From IMG/VR virus record IMGVR_UViG_3300046692_000164, positions 1-53,141 of that record: DNA of 53,141 nucleotides, one strand, 5' to 3'. Numbering within the stretch: the first letter of the stretch is position 1; each line of letters opens with the position of its first letter. The DNA is from a virus. The notes beneath the pieces were generated by a model, which was given only the letters and a program-made list of their open reading frames with translations, searched no databases and was not told the origin of the DNA. The translations under genes and the position numbers were made by a program. Below, in pieces: positions 1-6,640 of the stretch.

Positions 1-127
1 CCCAATGCGGGCACGACAGCGTATTCGAATAGCCTGCTCGGACAGTCCAACTGATGGTCAAGATCGGTCTAGCCCGGAAGAAGGGTGAAAGAAGCCCAAG
101 GCCTGTGGCTATGGAAGGCGCGGTCGC
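1..127. repeat. Terminal direct repeat, left copy
   Basis: These 127 bases recur exactly at 53015-53141. The gene preceding the portal runs through the joint without interruption. This is what an assembler leaves at the ends of a circular or circularly permuted molecule, and 127 is a common maximum assembly k-mer. The unit genome is therefore 53,014 bp. A true short terminal repeat is less likely because the ends fall inside a coding region. Confidence 0.95.
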
Positions 128-617
128 TTTTGTTCCTCTCACGCGAGGAAAGATTGCCGTCATTGACGCCGAAGATGCTCCATTCATCTCTGAAATGACA
201 TGGAGCGCAATGACCACTGGTTACGCTCGGGCCGCCTATACGAATAGCACGGGGGCTACCGAGAGCATCTTCATGCACAGAAAGATCATTGGCGCTTTGC
301 CCCACCAGTTTGTTGACCACATTGATGGGGACAAGTTGAACAACCGCAAAAGCAATCTACGCCTTTGCACTCATGCTGAAAATATGGCCAACCGTTCAGC
401 CCAAAAGAACAATAGCGCTGGTTTTAAGGGTGTCTCCCTTTGCCGTAATACTGGGCGCTACCGTGCAATCATCACAGTTAACGGCAAGAAGCATCGGCTT
501 GGCCGCTTTGATAGTGCTGCTGAGGCAGCAATCGCCTATGATGCTGCTGCCATAAAGCTCCTTGGTGAATTTGCTTTCACAAACGATGCATCATTGGGGC
601 GGCGATTAAATGGATGA
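54..617 (+). CDS. HNH homing endonuclease with AP2 DNA-binding domain
   Basis: 187 aa. The HNH nuclease core VDHIDGDKLNNR lies at about residues 87-98, followed by NLRLC. An AP2-type DNA-binding domain fills residues 122-176 (GFKGVSL, then RYRAIITVNGKKHRLGRF, then AAIAYD). This HNH plus AP2 layout is typical of free-standing phage homing endonucleases that cut at a target and spread by repair. It sits between the terminase-proximal small gene and the portal gene; its start overlaps the upstream stop (TGATG) and its end overlaps the portal start by 8 bp. Homologues usually begin near Met20 (base 111), but no ribosome binding site is visible there, so the start is uncertain. It is probably a selfish insertion. 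Confidence 0.85.
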   Translation: MVKIGLARKKGERSPRPVAMEGAVAFVPLTRGKIAVIDAEDAPFISEMTWSAMTTGYARAAYTNSTGATESIFMHRKIIGALPHQFVDHIDGDKLNNRKSNLRLCTHAENMANRSAQKNNSAGFKGVSLCRNTGRYRAIITVNGKKHRLGRFDSAAEAAIAYDAAAIKLLGEFAFTNDASLGRRLNG

Positions 618-2250
618 TGCAAGGGCTAAGGAACTGTGTCGAATTGGCAATGCGCTGTTCACAAAAAAACAGCCTTGGGATTCGCTGGCGCAGGATATCG
701 CCGACAATTATTATCCGATGCGCTCGGACTTCACGCGCGAGCTGACCCTTGGCGATGACTTCAGCACGAACCTGATGGAAAGCTATCCGGTTCAGGCCCG
801 CGAAACGCTCGGCAATGCACCGTCTGCCATGCTTCGGCAAGGCGATTGGTTCGAGATTAAGACTGGACGGGAAGAGATTGACGACGCTCCGGGCCCGGCG
901 CGCTGGCTGGAATATGCCACCAAGCGCTATCGCCGGCTGGTTTATGACCGCCGTGCCAAATTCACGGCTGCCACGATCGAGGTCGATCATGACTGGGTTG
1001 CGTTCGGCAATGGTGTCATATCGGTCGAGGAAAGCCCGACGCGCGATCACATGCTCTTCCGCGCCTGGCATCCGAAGAACTGCGCATGGATGATCAATGA
1101 GGTCGGCACGGTCGACCATCTCCAGCGCAAGATGAAGAAGACCGCCCGCAATCTGGTGAAGGTCTACAAGGACAAGGTCCATTCGGACATCAAGAGGGCC
1201 GCCACAGAGGAGCCGTCGAAGGAGTTCAACTGCCGCCACATCGTCATGCCGACGGATGAAATCTACGGCGACGACAAGGTGATGCGCCGCAAGTACGCCA
1301 AGTTCCCGTTCCTCTCGATCTACATGGACATGGACCATGAGCAGATCCTCGGGGAGGCTGGCCTTCCGGTATTCAATTACGTCGTGCCACGCTGGCGCAC
1401 ACTGTCGAACTTCCCGCAAGGATTCTCGCCGGCCACGATCAACTCGCTGCCCGATGGCCGCATGATCCAGCAGATGGCCCGCATCATCCTTGAACAGGGT
1501 GAGAAGGCCGTCGATCCGCCGATGGTTGCCAAGGGCGCGATGTTCCGCGATGCGGTCAACATGTATGCCGGCGGCATGACTTATGTGGATCTCGAAGACA
1601 CCGATGATATCCGCAAGGTGCTTCAGACCATCGAATCCGGGAACATCGCACAAGGCCTCGAACTGAAGAACGATGTCCGCAGCATGATCGCCGAGGCTTT
1701 CCTGCTGAACAAGCTGTTCCTTCCCGACACACGGGAAATGACAGCCTATGAGACCAGCCAGCGCGTGGCGGAATTCCGCCGTGCAGCACTGCCGTTCTTC
1801 GGCCCGATCGAAAGCGAGTATCACTTGCCGCTGCTTGATGCTGGCTTCCAGATCGCCTTGCATAATCGCCAGTTCGAAATCGGAGAGATGCCGGATGAGT
1901 TGCAGGGCCAGGAGGTGACATTCACCTTCGAAAGCCCGCTCAACACGGCAGAGGGCAGGGCGCTTGTCTCCGCCTTCCAGGAGAGCGTTCAGATCATCGC
2001 AGCCGGCGCTCAGTACGATCAGACGCTGCCGGCCACCATGGATCTGCAGAAGATGACCAAGGATGCCGTCAAGGGCACCGGAGCGCCAGCAGACTGGTTC
2101 AAGGACGAAGAGCAGGCCGCTGCCGCTCAAGACCAGCAGAAGCAGGTTCAGGGCATCACACAGGCGGCCTCGGCGCTCAACGACGCATCCATGGTCGGCA
2201 AGAACGTTGCCGACGCCAGCGTGGCGCTTCAGCAGGCAGGCTTGCAGTAA
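610..2250 (+). CDS. Portal (head-to-tail connector) protein
   Basis: 546 aa, the usual size for podovirus portals. Twelve copies normally form the ring at the capsid vertex through which DNA is packaged and the tail attaches. The N-terminal stretch with WDSLAQDIADNYYPMRSDF, the run ETLGNAPSAMLRQGDWFEI, and the later SNFPQGFSPATINSLPDGR are characteristic of the head-to-tail connecting protein family. The C-terminus is Ala/Gln-rich and probably helical. It follows terminase and precedes scaffold and capsid, as expected. Its start lies inside the last codons of the HNH gene, so translation may be coupled. Confidence 0.93.
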   Translation: MDDARAKELCRIGNALFTKKQPWDSLAQDIADNYYPMRSDFTRELTLGDDFSTNLMESYPVQARETLGNAPSAMLRQGDWFEIKTGREEIDDAPGPARWLEYATKRYRRLVYDRRAKFTAATIEVDHDWVAFGNGVISVEESPTRDHMLFRAWHPKNCAWMINEVGTVDHLQRKMKKTARNLVKVYKDKVHSDIKRAATEEPSKEFNCRHIVMPTDEIYGDDKVMRRKYAKFPFLSIYMDMDHEQILGEAGLPVFNYVVPRWRTLSNFPQGFSPATINSLPDGRMIQQMARIILEQGEKAVDPPMVAKGAMFRDAVNMYAGGMTYVDLEDTDDIRKVLQTIESGNIAQGLELKNDVRSMIAEAFLLNKLFLPDTREMTAYETSQRVAEFRRAALPFFGPIESEYHLPLLDAGFQIALHNRQFEIGEMPDELQGQEVTFTFESPLNTAEGRALVSAFQESVQIIAAGAQYDQTLPATMDLQKMTKDAVKGTGAPADWFKDEEQAAAAQDQQKQVQGITQAASALNDASMVGKNVADASVALQQAGLQ

Positions 2251-2275
2251 CCAACCGACATAGGAGGCAAAGACT

Positions 2276-2554
2276 ATGTCCATCTCGAAAGTAAAGGTCG
2301 ATGAACGGCACGAGCGGTTGATGCTTGCGATTGGTGAGACAATCCAGCGCTTCACGCAGCAATCGCCGATGACGCATGAAATGATCGTCGGCTGCATGGC
2401 CTTCTCCCTCGGCGCTGCAATCGGTCAGGCAAAGACCAGAGGCGAGCGCTTCCAGCTTCGCAAGATGGCGGATGCCAATGTCGATCTGGGAACACAGGCG
2501 ATCACCGGCAGCGCGGCGTCGTCCCGGCTCATCTTCCCGGATCATGTCGCATGA
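2276..2554 (+). CDS. Conserved small head-region protein, unknown function
   Basis: 92 aa, no recognised domain. A strong ribosome binding site (AGGAGG) lies about 9 bases upstream of the ATG. It sits between portal and scaffold genes and its stop overlaps the next start as ATGA, so it belongs to the head-assembly operon. The middle contains a hydrophobic helix (MIVGCMAFSLGAAIGQA). A role in head assembly is only a positional inference. Confidence 0.75.
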   Translation: MSISKVKVDERHERLMLAIGETIQRFTQQSPMTHEMIVGCMAFSLGAAIGQAKTRGERFQLRKMADANVDLGTQAITGSAASSRLIFPDHVA

Positions 2555-2841
2555 AGTCGATAGCGCCAGCCGCTTATGACCGCGGGGTACTTTATGCCGC
2601 GCGCGCGCTATTCGATGGCAAAGCCAATGAAGGCCAGCAGAAGCGGTTCATGGAATGGCTGCTGTTCAATGCCTGCCATATAGGCATGCCGAGCTTCATG
2701 CCCACCGAACGGGAAACCTCCTTCATGGAAGGACAGCGCTCTATCGGACTTCAGATCGCCAAGCTGCGCGAGCCTGAGGCTTTGAAGCTGATCGAAGGCA
2801 AGTCGAGAGCAGAGAGAAAACCAGAGGCAAAGAATGACTGA
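2551..2841 (+). CDS. Small head-region protein, unknown function
   Basis: 96 aa, starts in an ATGA overlap with the previous gene and overlaps the scaffold start by 8 bp. It has a charged, Lys/Arg-rich C-terminus and no recognised domain. Tight coupling on both sides supports it being a real gene of the portal-scaffold-capsid block. Confidence 0.72.
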   Translation: MKSIAPAAYDRGVLYAARALFDGKANEGQQKRFMEWLLFNACHIGMPSFMPTERETSFMEGQRSIGLQIAKLREPEALKLIEGKSRAERKPEAKND

Positions 2842-3784
2842 GGCAACAGCGAATATCGATGAAGTCGTGGTCGACAAGACCACCGACACGACGACTGACA
2901 CCACGGCGACTGATACAACGACCGCCGACACGACGGCAACCGACAAGGTCGCTGACACCACTACGGCTGACACGACCACGACGGAAGGGACCGAGACCGA
3001 TGAGAAGGTCGCCGCTCTCCCGGATAACTGGCGCGAGCTCGCCGCCGGCGACAATGAGGATCAGCTCAAGCTTCTGAAGCGCTACGGCTCCCTGGCTGGC
3101 GTCGTCAAGGCATTGCAGGAAGCCCAAACCACCATCCGCTCCGGCAAGATCAAGCGCGATATGCCTGATCCCAAGGACGAAAAGGCCATGGCGGAATGGC
3201 GCAAGGATCAGGGCATTCCCGATACGGCCGAGGGCTACAAGCTTCCGGAGCCGGTCACCAAGCGTCTTGTGGATGCAGACAAGCCGGTGCTGTCGAGCTT
3301 CACCGAGTTCGCCCACGCCAAGAATGCACCGCCGGCATTCGTCGAGATGGCTGCCGAGTGGTATGTCGACATGGCCGAAAAGGCGGCTGAAGCCCAAGGC
3401 CAGCAGGACAATACGGCCCGAGAGACAGCGGAAGACGCGCTTCGGGATTCATGGTCCCGCGATGAATACAAAGGCAACATGCAGCTTGCCAAGCGCTTCA
3501 TGTCCGGAGCCGGTGATATCGGCGATGCATGGACGGAAGCACGGCTGCCAGACGGCCGACGTCTTGGTGACATCCCTGGCTTCGTCCAGTGGGCATCGGA
3601 CCAGGGCCGAAACTCCTTCGGCGACGTGGTGTTCGCGTCCAGCGATGCAGAGAGCAAGCATTCTAGCCGCAAGGCAGAGATCGAGAAGATCCGCGATACC
3701 GACTTCGATCGGTACGAGAGCGAAAAGTTGAACGTCGAATATCGCGAGATCCTCGAACGCGACCTCAAGCGCGGCAAGCGCTGA
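2834..3784 (+). CDS. Scaffold / capsid assembly protein
   Basis: 316 aa, immediately upstream of the major capsid gene. Residues about 15-55 are a low-complexity Thr/Asp/Ala tract built from repeated TTDTT and TADTT units, probably disordered. The rest is acidic and helical with a strongly basic C-terminus (ILERDLKRGKR), a pattern common in scaffold proteins that contact capsid through a basic tail. The motif LPDNWRELAAGDNEDQLKLL followed by a GYKLPEP element matches the podovirus scaffold-like family. The scaffold role is inferred from family resemblance and position. Confidence 0.82.
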   Translation: MTEATANIDEVVVDKTTDTTTDTTATDTTTADTTATDKVADTTTADTTTTEGTETDEKVAALPDNWRELAAGDNEDQLKLLKRYGSLAGVVKALQEAQTTIRSGKIKRDMPDPKDEKAMAEWRKDQGIPDTAEGYKLPEPVTKRLVDADKPVLSSFTEFAHAKNAPPAFVEMAAEWYVDMAEKAAEAQGQQDNTARETAEDALRDSWSRDEYKGNMQLAKRFMSGAGDIGDAWTEARLPDGRRLGDIPGFVQWASDQGRNSFGDVVFASSDAESKHSSRKAEIEKIRDTDFDRYESEKLNVEYREILERDLKRGKR

Positions 3785-3813
3785 ACCAATTCTGGCATCA
3801 CAGTCAGTGTCCG

Positions 3814-3835
3814 CCCGCTTTCGAGCGGGTTTTTT
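3814..3835 (+). terminator. Rho-independent terminator after scaffold gene
   Basis: A perfect 6-bp stem CCCGCT/AGCGGG with a TTCG tetraloop is followed by six T residues. It separates the portal-scaffold transcript from the capsid leader and may help set different expression levels. Confidence 0.9.
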
Positions 3836-3848
3836 AATGCCTGCATGA

Positions 3849-3870
3849 CGGCCACCCCGGCAACGGCCCC
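3849..3870 (+). repeat. 22-bp direct repeat, copy 1, capsid leader
   Basis: This unit recurs without mismatch at 3922-3943, 73 bp downstream. Both copies lie in the 179-base stretch between the scaffold terminator and the capsid start, which holds no gene. Each copy begins and nearly ends with GGCC, so it can form a small hairpin. Function unknown. Confidence 0.85.
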
Positions 3871-3921
3871 CGACTGCAGTTTCCAGCATATCCGCCAAGC
3901 GTGAAAGCCCCGGTTCGACAG

Positions 3922-3943
3922 CGGCCACCCCGGCAACGGCCCC
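3922..3943 (+). repeat. 22-bp direct repeat, copy 2, capsid leader
   Basis: Exact second copy of 3849-3870. The remaining leader down to the capsid start at 4015 shows only the ribosome binding site (AAAGGAAGAG). Confidence 0.85.
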
Positions 3944-4014
3944 GCATGTCCATCGGCCTCCCTCGCACTGCTCCGGCTCCAGTCCCTCCCTTAACTCGTT
4001 GAAAGGAAGAGATC

Positions 4015-4851
4015 ATGAGCATCGAAGCTGCAATGATCCAATTCAAGAAGGACTTGGTCGCACAGTTTGAGCAGAAAGTTTCTGCGCTCAAAATGTCCAC
4101 GACCAAGGAAAGCGTCATCTCCGGCAACCAGGCAACGTTCCTTGTCGCCGGCTCTGGCACTGACACCGCCGTTACTCGCGGCACCAACGGTCAGATTCCA
4201 TACGGCAACCCGACCAACAACCAGTACACTGCAACGCTGGTTGAGAAGCACGCTCCCTACGAGCTGACCGGCTTCAACGTCTTCGCCTCTCAGGGCGATC
4301 AGATCTCGGTGATGCGCAATTCATCGATCGCGGTCATCAACCGGGATATCGATCTGACGATCTTGGGCGAACTCGCCAACGCCACCCAGCACTTCGGGAC
4401 AGGCACTGCCTCGCTGAACACCGTTCTCGGTGCACAGGCGATCCTCGGCAACAACGACGTCAATGTCGATGAAGTCGATAACATGTTCGCCGTCATCACT
4501 CCGGCCTTTCGTGCCTACCTCATGCAGACCACGGAATTCTCTTCCGGTGACTTCGTCGAGGTGAAGGCGTTCGGCATGCCGGTGCGCAAGATGTGGCAGT
4601 GGGCCGGCATCAACTGGATCGTTTCCAGCCGCATCACCGGCAACGGGACGGCATCCGAGCTTTGCTACATGTATCACCGCAACGCCATCGGCTACGCGGT
4701 TAACGTGGGCGAAGAAAAGATCGCCGTCGGCTACGACGAGAAGCAGGACACTTCGTGGTCCCGCGCCACCGTCTTCCACGGTCCTAAGATCCTCCAGAGC
4801 AACGGCATCGTTCAGATGGTGCACGATGGCTCTGCCTATGTAGCCTCGTAA
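4015..4851 (+). CDS. Major capsid protein
   Basis: 278 aa. It lies after the scaffold gene, has a strong ribosome binding site (GAAAGGAAGAG) and its own leader. The sequence has the look of short podovirus capsid proteins: an N-terminal helix (residues 1-25), then beta-rich sequence with NQATFLVAGSGTDTAVTRG, a central INRDIDLTILGELANAT segment, and a C-terminal segment with NAIGYAVNVGEEKIAVGYDEKQD. Many such proteins are annotated simply as phage capsid protein. No prohead protease gene is seen nearby. The call rests on position, length and family look. Confidence 0.87.
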   Translation: MSIEAAMIQFKKDLVAQFEQKVSALKMSTTKESVISGNQATFLVAGSGTDTAVTRGTNGQIPYGNPTNNQYTATLVEKHAPYELTGFNVFASQGDQISVMRNSSIAVINRDIDLTILGELANATQHFGTGTASLNTVLGAQAILGNNDVNVDEVDNMFAVITPAFRAYLMQTTEFSSGDFVEVKAFGMPVRKMWQWAGINWIVSSRITGNGTASELCYMYHRNAIGYAVNVGEEKIAVGYDEKQDTSWSRATVFHGPKILQSNGIVQMVHDGSAYVAS

Positions 4852-4863
4852 GGAGACCCGAAC

Positions 4864-5133
4864 ATGGCTTATATAAGCGACAACCTCGCACTTCTCGATA
4901 CCCAGATTGGCGGCTACCAGCCGCGTGTCTGGCGTTACACGACCGCAGCCGATGCCGACGCAACCATCGTCGGCGCCGGTTATTTCTCGGACGGCTATGC
5001 CAAGGGCATGCGCGTGGGCGACATCGTCCATGTCATCGCCACGACCGGCCCGAAGTACAAGCTCTACCAGTGCACTGCGTCGGTGAAGGCCACCGGCCTC
5101 GCGACTGTGACGGCTCCCGTAGCCATCACCTGA
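4864..5133 (+). CDS. Small capsid-associated protein, possible decoration protein
   Basis: 89 aa, 12 bases after the capsid stop, with AGGAGACC as ribosome binding site. It is beta-rich (RVWRYTTAADADATIVGAGYF, then GMRVGDIVHVIATTGPKYKLYQC) and lacks membrane segments. Small beta-rich proteins directly downstream of capsid are often decoration or head-fibre components, but no diagnostic motif is visible, so this is a positional guess. Confidence 0.75.
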   Translation: MAYISDNLALLDTQIGGYQPRVWRYTTAADADATIVGAGYFSDGYAKGMRVGDIVHVIATTGPKYKLYQCTASVKATGLATVTAPVAIT

Positions 5134-5143
5134 TGTCGACCAT

Positions 5144-5219
5144 CGCGACTTCGGTCGCGGTGTCTTGCCTCCACCGCTGATCGGATGCGAGCGGCAGCAA
5201 TCCTCCTGTTGCCGCTCGC
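5144..5219 (+). other. Two strong hairpins in the capsid-tail gap
   Basis: The 129-base gap between 5133 and 5263 holds a perfect 6-bp stem CGCGAC/GTCGCG with a TTCG loop (5144-5159) and a longer imperfect stem at 5187-5219 (arms GCGAGCGGCA and TTGCCGCTCGC). Neither is followed by a T run, so they are not standard intrinsic terminators. They may stabilise the capsid mRNA end or attenuate transcription. Confidence 0.6.
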
Positions 5220-5262
5220 TGTCTGATCGTCGTGGGCTACCCTCCAACTGTCAGAGGCAAAC

Positions 5263-5727
5263 ATGACAAAAACCCTTCACCCTACCAAAATGCGCCATGC
5301 AGCGGACTATGTTCGCACACAACATCATGTCGTTCTCGACCCCGGCCACAGCATCGAAGATATTCTTCGTCCATCCTATTGGGCGCACCATGTCGAGCGC
5401 GTGCGTATTCATGACCTAATCGACGTAATCGGCGAGACCTTTGACCTTCAACTCCGCGTGACTGGCAAGGGGGTTGGCTTCGTCGAAACCCGTATGCTGC
5501 GCAAGTGGGAGTCCGAGGAGCCCGTCGCGAAGCTTTCGCCCGAGGAAATCGCGGCGATCGAGCGTTTGATCCCGGATGGCTACCATATCGACCACACCCC
5601 CAAGACCGGCTGGCGGGCAAAGCTGATCGACGGCGGCGCGGAAGTCAGCCGCAATCACAAGTCCAAGGTCGAAGCCATCCAGTCGGCCATCGCGCATTCG
5701 CAGCGTGCACAGGGACTTGCCGCGTGA
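5263..5727 (+). CDS. Conserved hypothetical protein between capsid and tail genes
   Basis: 154 aa, no recognised enzyme motif. The first half is His-rich (MRHAADYVRTQHHVVLDPGH); the second half ends in a helical Lys/Arg/Ala segment (KSKVEAIQSAIAHSQRAQ). Its stop overlaps the GTG start of the next gene (GTGA). It lies in the head-to-tail joining position, where head-completion proteins are common, but function cannot be read from the sequence. Confidence 0.75.
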   Translation: MTKTLHPTKMRHAADYVRTQHHVVLDPGHSIEDILRPSYWAHHVERVRIHDLIDVIGETFDLQLRVTGKGVGFVETRMLRKWESEEPVAKLSPEEIAAIERLIPDGYHIDHTPKTGWRAKLIDGGAEVSRNHKSKVEAIQSAIAHSQRAQGLAA

Positions 5728-6020
5728 GCGGATGCCGGATCGGCCGCGTCAAGCTTAAAGCCGGCGGCGAAATCCATAAGCTGCCGGTCCCTGAGCGCGA
5801 TGAAGTTCAACGGAACATCGTCAGTCGTGCCGCGATGATCGCTGGCTTCTACGAGCCGGGCGAACTCGTGGGCTACGTCGTGTTCGGCTGGGGCCGAGAT
5901 GGAACGTCCAGTGTCGCTTATCTCATTGATGAGAACGCAATGGTTGGCGTCAGAATGCTGCCATCATTTGTAGCAGACGCCGTCCGTGAAAAGGCAATCG
6001 AAGTTGGAGATTGGGGCTGA
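5724..6020 (+). CDS. Small conserved protein upstream of tail tube gene
   Basis: 98 aa, using a GTG start at 5724 that overlaps the preceding stop. The open frame extends further upstream, but there it only shadows the previous gene. The protein looks like a compact alpha/beta fold (RVKLKAGGEIHKLPVPERDE, then GYVVFGWGRDGTSSVAYL). Its stop overlaps the next ATG as TGATG. Function unknown; translationally coupled on both sides. Confidence 0.72.
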   Translation: MSGCRIGRVKLKAGGEIHKLPVPERDEVQRNIVSRAAMIAGFYEPGELVGYVVFGWGRDGTSSVAYLIDENAMVGVRMLPSFVADAVREKAIEVGDWG

Positions 6021-6640
6021 TGGCAGACCGGCTTGCAATTTACCGCGGCGCCCTTCGGCTCCTCGGGCCATCAAACCTTGCGTCTCTGACCGAGGACAGG
6101 CCCGAAAAGCACGCCTTGGATGCTGCATGGGACGATGCCGTCAACTTCATGCTTGAGCAAGGCCTATGGCACTTCGCGATCCGGGCGGCTCAGATGCAGC
6201 CTGACGAGGATGTCGAGCCGCTGTTTGGCTTCGACTATACCTATTCCAAGCCGGAAGACTGGGTGCGAACCGTCTCGATTTCCTATGAGCCGGCCTATCG
6301 CGAGGGCATCCGTGAATTCGAGGATGAGACACAATACTGGCACACGTCCTACAGCGCGATCTATGTCCGCTATATCTCGAATGACGAGGCATATGGCTGG
6401 AACATCGGGGCTTGGCGCCAGCACTTCGCCAAGGCGCTTGAGGCCTATCTCGCCTTTGAGTGCGGACTCCCGATCTCGTCCGACAAGGGCAACCGCAACG
6501 ATCTCCATAACCTGTTCAAGTCTCGGCTTCAGGACGCCAAGACCAAGGACGCTGTGGATGAGCGCGTGAGAGAAAAGCCGCCCGGTTGCTGGACGCGCTC
6601 GCGAAGCCAAGGATATCCGGGAGACCGTCGTCGTGGCTAA
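6020..6640 (+). CDS. Tail tubular protein A-like (gp11-type)
   Basis: 206 aa from the ATG at 6020, which overlaps the previous stop (an in-frame ATG at 6011 is an alternative). The protein follows the TtpA family pattern: an N-terminal helix (DRLAIYRGALRLLGPSNLAS), DDAVNFMLEQGLWHFAIRAA, and FDYTYSKPEDWVRTVSIS. TtpA forms the dodecameric gatekeeper ring beneath the portal in T7-like phages. The end of the gene overlaps the GTG start of TtpB by 8 bp. The arrangement portal-capsid-TtpA-TtpB supports a short-tailed virion. Confidence 0.88.
   Translation: MADRLAIYRGALRLLGPSNLASLTEDRPEKHALDAAWDDAVNFMLEQGLWHFAIRAAQMQPDEDVEPLFGFDYTYSKPEDWVRTVSISYEPAYREGIREFEDETQYWHTSYSAIYVRYISNDEAYGWNIGAWRQHFAKALEAYLAFECGLPISSDKGNRNDLHNLFKSRLQDAKTKDAVDERVREKPPGCWTRSRSQGYPGDRRRG

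Noticed and set aside
577-2397. 606-aa open frame on the minus strand opposite the portal gene
   Set aside because: It is a shadow of the GC-rich portal reading frame: no ribosome binding site, no recognisable motif and full overlap with a well-supported gene.
2859-3054. Repeat-like pattern in the scaffold gene (Thr/Asp codons) as possible CRISPR or tandem repeat array
   Set aside because: The repeats are short, irregular codon repeats in frame with a Thr/Asp-rich protein tract; there are no spacers or constant repeat units.
4321-5247. 308-aa minus-strand frame opposite the capsid gene
   Set aside because: Arises from codon bias of the capsid gene; no plausible domains and it would cross two well-supported genes.
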